A stretch of 8,665 bases of DNA, from contig VAYK01000093.1 of NCBI GenBank assembly GCA_005884985.1, positions 1 through 8,665 on the forward strand. The letters are read 5' to 3'. The notes beneath the pieces are model-generated. The model was given only the letters and a program-made list of their open reading frames with translations, ran no database searches and was not told the origin of the DNA. The position numbers and the translations under genes are program-made. The stretch's first letter is position 1. Each line of letters begins with the position of its first letter. Of the stretch, positions 6,407-8,665 are shown piece after piece. The DNA is from Actinomycetota bacterium. GTDB taxonomy: Bacteria > Actinomycetota > Thermoleophilia > Solirubrobacterales > 70-9.

Positions 6407-7749
6407 CAGCGCTGTGGCGATTTCGCGCCCCGGTCGTCTTCGCCGGCGTTGCTCGGCGGCCCTCCGCCCCCGTTCGGCCGCCCGATCCCCTCGTAGGCGA
6501 AGCCGGCCGCGCGCACCTTGTCGGGATCGAGGAAGTTGCGCCCGTCGATCAGCAGCGGGTTGGCCATCCGCTTTGCAAGCGAGGCCCAATCCAGCTCGGC
6601 GAACTCCGGCCACTCGGTGACCAGGATCGCCGCATTGGCGCCCTCGAGGGCCTGCTCCGCGGAGTCGCAGAACTCGACCTTCGGCAGGAGCTGGCGCGCG
6701 GGGTGCTCGGCGACCGGATCGTAACCGCTGACGTTCGCACCCTCGCCCTGAAGCCGCGACGCGAGCACGAGGCTCGTCGCCTCCCGCATGTCATCGGTGT
6801 CGGGCTTGAACGCGAGGCCCAGGAGCGCGACCTTCTTGCCGACCAGCGAGCCCAGGTGCTTCTCGAGCTTCTGCATGACGCGCCGCTTTTGCAGCTCATT
6901 GACCTCGATCACCGCGGTTAGGAGCTGGAAGTGGTAGCCGGTGTTCCCGGCCAGTTGCTTGAGGGCTTGCGTGTCTTTGGGAAAGCAGGAGCCGCCGTAG
7001 CCGATCCCGGCCCGCAGGAACGAGGCACCGATGCGCTTGTCGAGGCCCATGCCGCGGGCGACCTCGGTGACGTCGGCGCCCACCGACTCGCAGACGTTGG
7101 CGATCTCGTTGACGAACGAGATCTTGGTGGCGAGGAATGCGTTCGAGGCCAGCTTGATCATCTCTGCCGAGGCGACGTCGGTACGCACGAGCTCGCCCCC
7201 GACTGTCCGGTAGATCTCCTCGACGCCGTCGGCCGCCCACTCATCGCCCGGGTCGGCGCCGATCACGACCCGGTCCGGGTGCAGGAAGTCGTCCACCGCG
7301 GAGCCCTCCTTGAGGAACTCGGGGCAGGAGACGTAGGTCAGGTCAGGAGCGTCGCGACGTATCGCGCTTCCGGTCCCGGCCGGCACCGTGCTCTTCATCA
7401 CCAACGCGTGATCGCCGCCGCCATGAAGCTGGGCGAGGACCGCCTGAACCCGGGATAGATCGGCGTCGCCGGAATAGGTCGGGGGGGTGTCCACGCAGCA
7501 GAACAGGAAACGCGCGTCGTCGAGCACCTCCGCCATCTCGGTGGTGAACCGCAGGCGCTCCCCGTTGCGCTCCAAGAGCTCCTCGACGCCAGGCTCGTGG
7601 ATCGGCACCTCGCCACGGCTCAGGGCATCGACCTTCGCCGCGTCGATGTCCACGGCGATCACGCGGTGACCGAGCTCGGCGAAGCAGGTGGCCGTCACCA
7701 GGCCCACCCAGCCGACTCCGATCACGCCGATGGATCGCTCTTCGCTCAT
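6406..7749 (-). CDS. ugd: UDP-glucose 6-dehydrogenase (nucleotide-sugar dehydrogenase)
   Basis: Cytosolic enzyme that oxidises the C6 of an NDP-hexose in two NAD-dependent steps, most likely UDP-glucose to UDP-glucuronate, a precursor for acidic envelope polysaccharide. The product is 447 residues, normal for the family. The N-terminal Rossmann motif is GVIGVGWVGL (8-17), with VDTPP at 86-90 and STVPAGTG (120-127). CPEFLKEGSAVDDFLHPDRVVIG follows at 142-164, and EMIKLASNAFLATKISF (196-212) carries the conserved Lys199. The catalytic Cys255 lies in GYGGSCFPKD (250-259). The C-terminal domain includes GLAFKPDTDDMREA (311-324). The last 24 residues are a Gly/Pro/charged tail not typical of the family core. 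ATG at 7749 begins exactly at the Rossmann strand; the frame is open to 8001 but that is shadow of the LCP gene. GDP-mannose 6-dehydrogenase is an alternative, notable because the next gene may make GDP-mannose; FLHPDRVVIG favours the UDP-glucose type. Confidence 0.93.
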   Translation of the reverse strand: MSEERSIGVIGVGWVGLVTATCFAELGHRVIAVDIDAAKVDALSRGEVPIHEPGVEELLERNGERLRFTTEMAEVLDDARFLFCCVDTPPTYSGDADLSRVQAVLAQLHGGGDHALVMKSTVPAGTGSAIRRDAPDLTYVSCPEFLKEGSAVDDFLHPDRVVIGADPGDEWAADGVEEIYRTVGGELVRTDVASAEMIKLASNAFLATKISFVNEIANVCESVGADVTEVARGMGLDKRIGASFLRAGIGYGGSCFPKDTQALKQLAGNTGYHFQLLTAVIEVNELQKRRVMQKLEKHLGSLVGKKVALLGLAFKPDTDDMREATSLVLASRLQGEGANVSGYDPVAEHPARQLLPKVEFCDSAEQALEGANAAILVTEWPEFAELDWASLAKRMANPLLIDGRNFLDPDKVRAAGFAYEGIGRPNGGGGPPSNAGEDDRGAKSPQR

Positions 7750-7790
7750 CTCAGCTTCGACATGATCGCGGCTGGGGCTGGGCTGCGGCG

Positions 7791-8665
7791 TTAGCCCTTG
7801 TAGTGGCGCATCGACTCGGCGATGCCCAGCATCTGTCCCGGGGTGAGGACGTTGAGCAGCGTGTTGTCGATCCAGAAGGAGCCGTGCGCCGTCTTCCAAC
7901 CCACGAACCGCAGCTGATCCCCGTCCCAAGACAGCAGGTAGTTGCGCCCGCCGATCGTCTTGGTCTCGCTTGGGTTGGCGAGGATCGGCGGATCCTTCCA
8001 ATCCGTGCCCGAGAACCCGTAGTAAGCGGTGTATCCGCCGGTGGGCAGCTCGGCCACGAACTTGTAGCCGTGATACACCGCGTTGCCCGGACCGTCGATC
8101 GGGAAGGCGCGGGAGTCGTCGGTCAGGGTCGAGTCCGGCGCCAGCCTCGTGGGGTAGTAGATCGGGAAGTCGACCATCGGCTTTCCGCTGTTCGTCTTCG
8201 CTCCAGCCAGTTGGGCGGCGTACTGCTGACCGAGCGTCGAGGCGTCGATGAGCGGCGGCGGCGGGGCCGGTTTCGGGGGCTTCTTCGAGCCGCCCCCCTT
8301 CTGCTCCGGCTTCGAACCGCCGGCCGGCTGCTGGGGCGCGGTGGGAGCGGTCGGTGTCGCCCCCTCGAACTTCTGAACCGCGTCTTGAATCGCCTTCTGG
8401 GAGGCCGTCACGTACGAGGCGTTCGGCCCGCCGAGGTTGGCCGGGAAATGGACCTGGACCACGGGGGCGTTGCGGGCGCCGATGAACAGCTTTCCAAGAC
8501 CAACCAGGTCGGTCTCGTTCGCGATGTCGGAGGTCACATACTTCTTCAGGATGTCGATCAGCTGATTGCGGTCGGCGAGGATCTTCGACGCCGGCAGCTC
8601 CTGGCGCGCCTCGCGGAGGAACTCCTGCTGGCGCGCCGACCGCACCAGGTCGTTGTCGTCGTGGC
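7791..8665 (-). CDS. LytR-CpsA-Psr (LCP) family glycopolymer transferase, C-terminal part, cut by window edge
   Basis: LCP proteins are membrane-anchored extracytoplasmic enzymes that move glycopolymers (teichoic acid, arabinogalactan, capsule) from undecaprenyl-type lipid carriers onto peptidoglycan. The visible 290 codons begin inside the catalytic domain at HDDNDLVRSARQQEFLREAR, matching the conserved LCP segment with acidic residues and the two Arg residues that bind the pyrophosphate. The end of the LCP fold follows (about 70 further residues). A Pro/Gly/Lys-rich linker is encoded at 8253-8363 and a separate globular region of about 150 residues at 7794-8252. That region does not resemble the LytR_C domain I know from many LCP proteins; it contains YYPTRLAP, a Tyr/Trp-rich core and, near the end, WIDNTLLNVLTPGQMLGIAES. 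The N-terminal membrane anchor and true start are outside the window. A GTG at 8645 is internal, not the start. It lies 41 bp upstream of the dehydrogenase gene in the same direction. Confidence 0.88.
   Translation of the reverse strand, partial: HDDNDLVRSARQQEFLREARQELPASKILADRNQLIDILKKYVTSDIANETDLVGLGKLFIGARNAPVVQVHFPANLGGPNASYVTASQKAIQDAVQKFEGATPTAPTAPQQPAGGSKPEQKGGGSKKPPKPAPPPPLIDASTLGQQYAAQLAGAKTNSGKPMVDFPIYYPTRLAPDSTLTDDSRAFPIDGPGNAVYHGYKFVAELPTGGYTAYYGFSGTDWKDPPILANPSETKTIGGRNYLLSWDGDQLRFVGWKTAHGSFWIDNTLLNVLTPGQMLGIAESMRHYKG

Noticed and set aside
4176..6496. Very long plus-strand open frames (508 and 471 codons) opposite the isomerase and nucleotidyltransferase genes
   Set aside because: Their translations are Arg/Gly/Ala/Pro-rich or otherwise low-information, match no family, and lie antisense to genes with complete catalytic motifs. 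Long antisense frames are expected at this GC content.
7481..7487. G7 run in the dehydrogenase gene as a possible sequencing frameshift
   Set aside because: The run encodes part of the conserved VDTPP motif and the frame is correct on both sides.
7746..7763. A five-codon ORF (ATG at 7763) whose TGA overlaps the ugd ATG
   Set aside because: It has no Shine-Dalgarno and such a short frame is likely by chance; without conservation data it cannot be called a regulatory upstream ORF.

Overview
The window comes from a high-GC bacterial chromosome, most likely an actinobacterium. G/C fills nearly all third codon positions, long shadow ORFs run opposite the real genes, and the ArfB, PGI/PMI and LCP proteins look actinobacterial. 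The deep-branching Thermoleophilia/Solirubrobacterales are a plausible guess, but sequence reading alone cannot settle it.

Layout, left to right: (1) 1-341 (-), the N-terminal part of S-adenosylhomocysteine hydrolase, starting at TTG and leaving the window on the left. (2) 342-416, a 75-bp divergent promoter region. (3) 417-830 (+), an ArfB-type ribosome-rescue peptidyl-tRNA hydrolase, possibly expressed from a leaderless mRNA. (4) 831-902, a convergent gap with a strong perfect hairpin, probably a shared terminator. (5) 903-8665 (-), one tightly packed co-directional block of six genes. In order of transcription, from right to left, these are an LCP (LytR-CpsA-Psr) glycopolymer transferase (N-terminus outside the window), UDP-glucose/nucleotide-sugar 6-dehydrogenase, a mannose-1-phosphate guanylyltransferase-like nucleotidyltransferase, bifunctional phosphoglucose/phosphomannose isomerase, a MacB/LolD-type ABC ATPase and a two-domain FtsX-type ABC permease. 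Junctions in the block are +41, -1, -4, +13 and -1 bp, so it is very probably one operon whose promoter lies beyond the right edge.

Taken together, the block looks like cell-envelope glycopolymer supply and attachment. The isomerase links fructose-6-P and mannose-6-P, the nucleotidyltransferase would make GDP-mannose (or a related NDP-sugar), the dehydrogenase would make an NDP-uronate such as UDP-glucuronate, and the LCP protein would transfer finished glycopolymer from its lipid carrier to the wall. The ABC pair is a MacB/FtsX-like machine of unknown substrate at the end of the operon. The order LCP - sugar-nucleotide genes - ManC-like - PGI/PMI-like - ahcY resembles the Rv3267-Rv3248c region of Mycobacterium tuberculosis, as remembered rather than checked.

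No mobile element, CRISPR array, tRNA or rRNA was recognised, and nothing looks like a wholly new system. The points most worth a second look are the unassigned C-terminal domain of the LCP protein, the ABC pair attached to the sugar-nucleotide operon, the possible leaderless arfB promoter, the convergent hairpin and a recent-looking duplication in the nucleotidyltransferase beta-helix.
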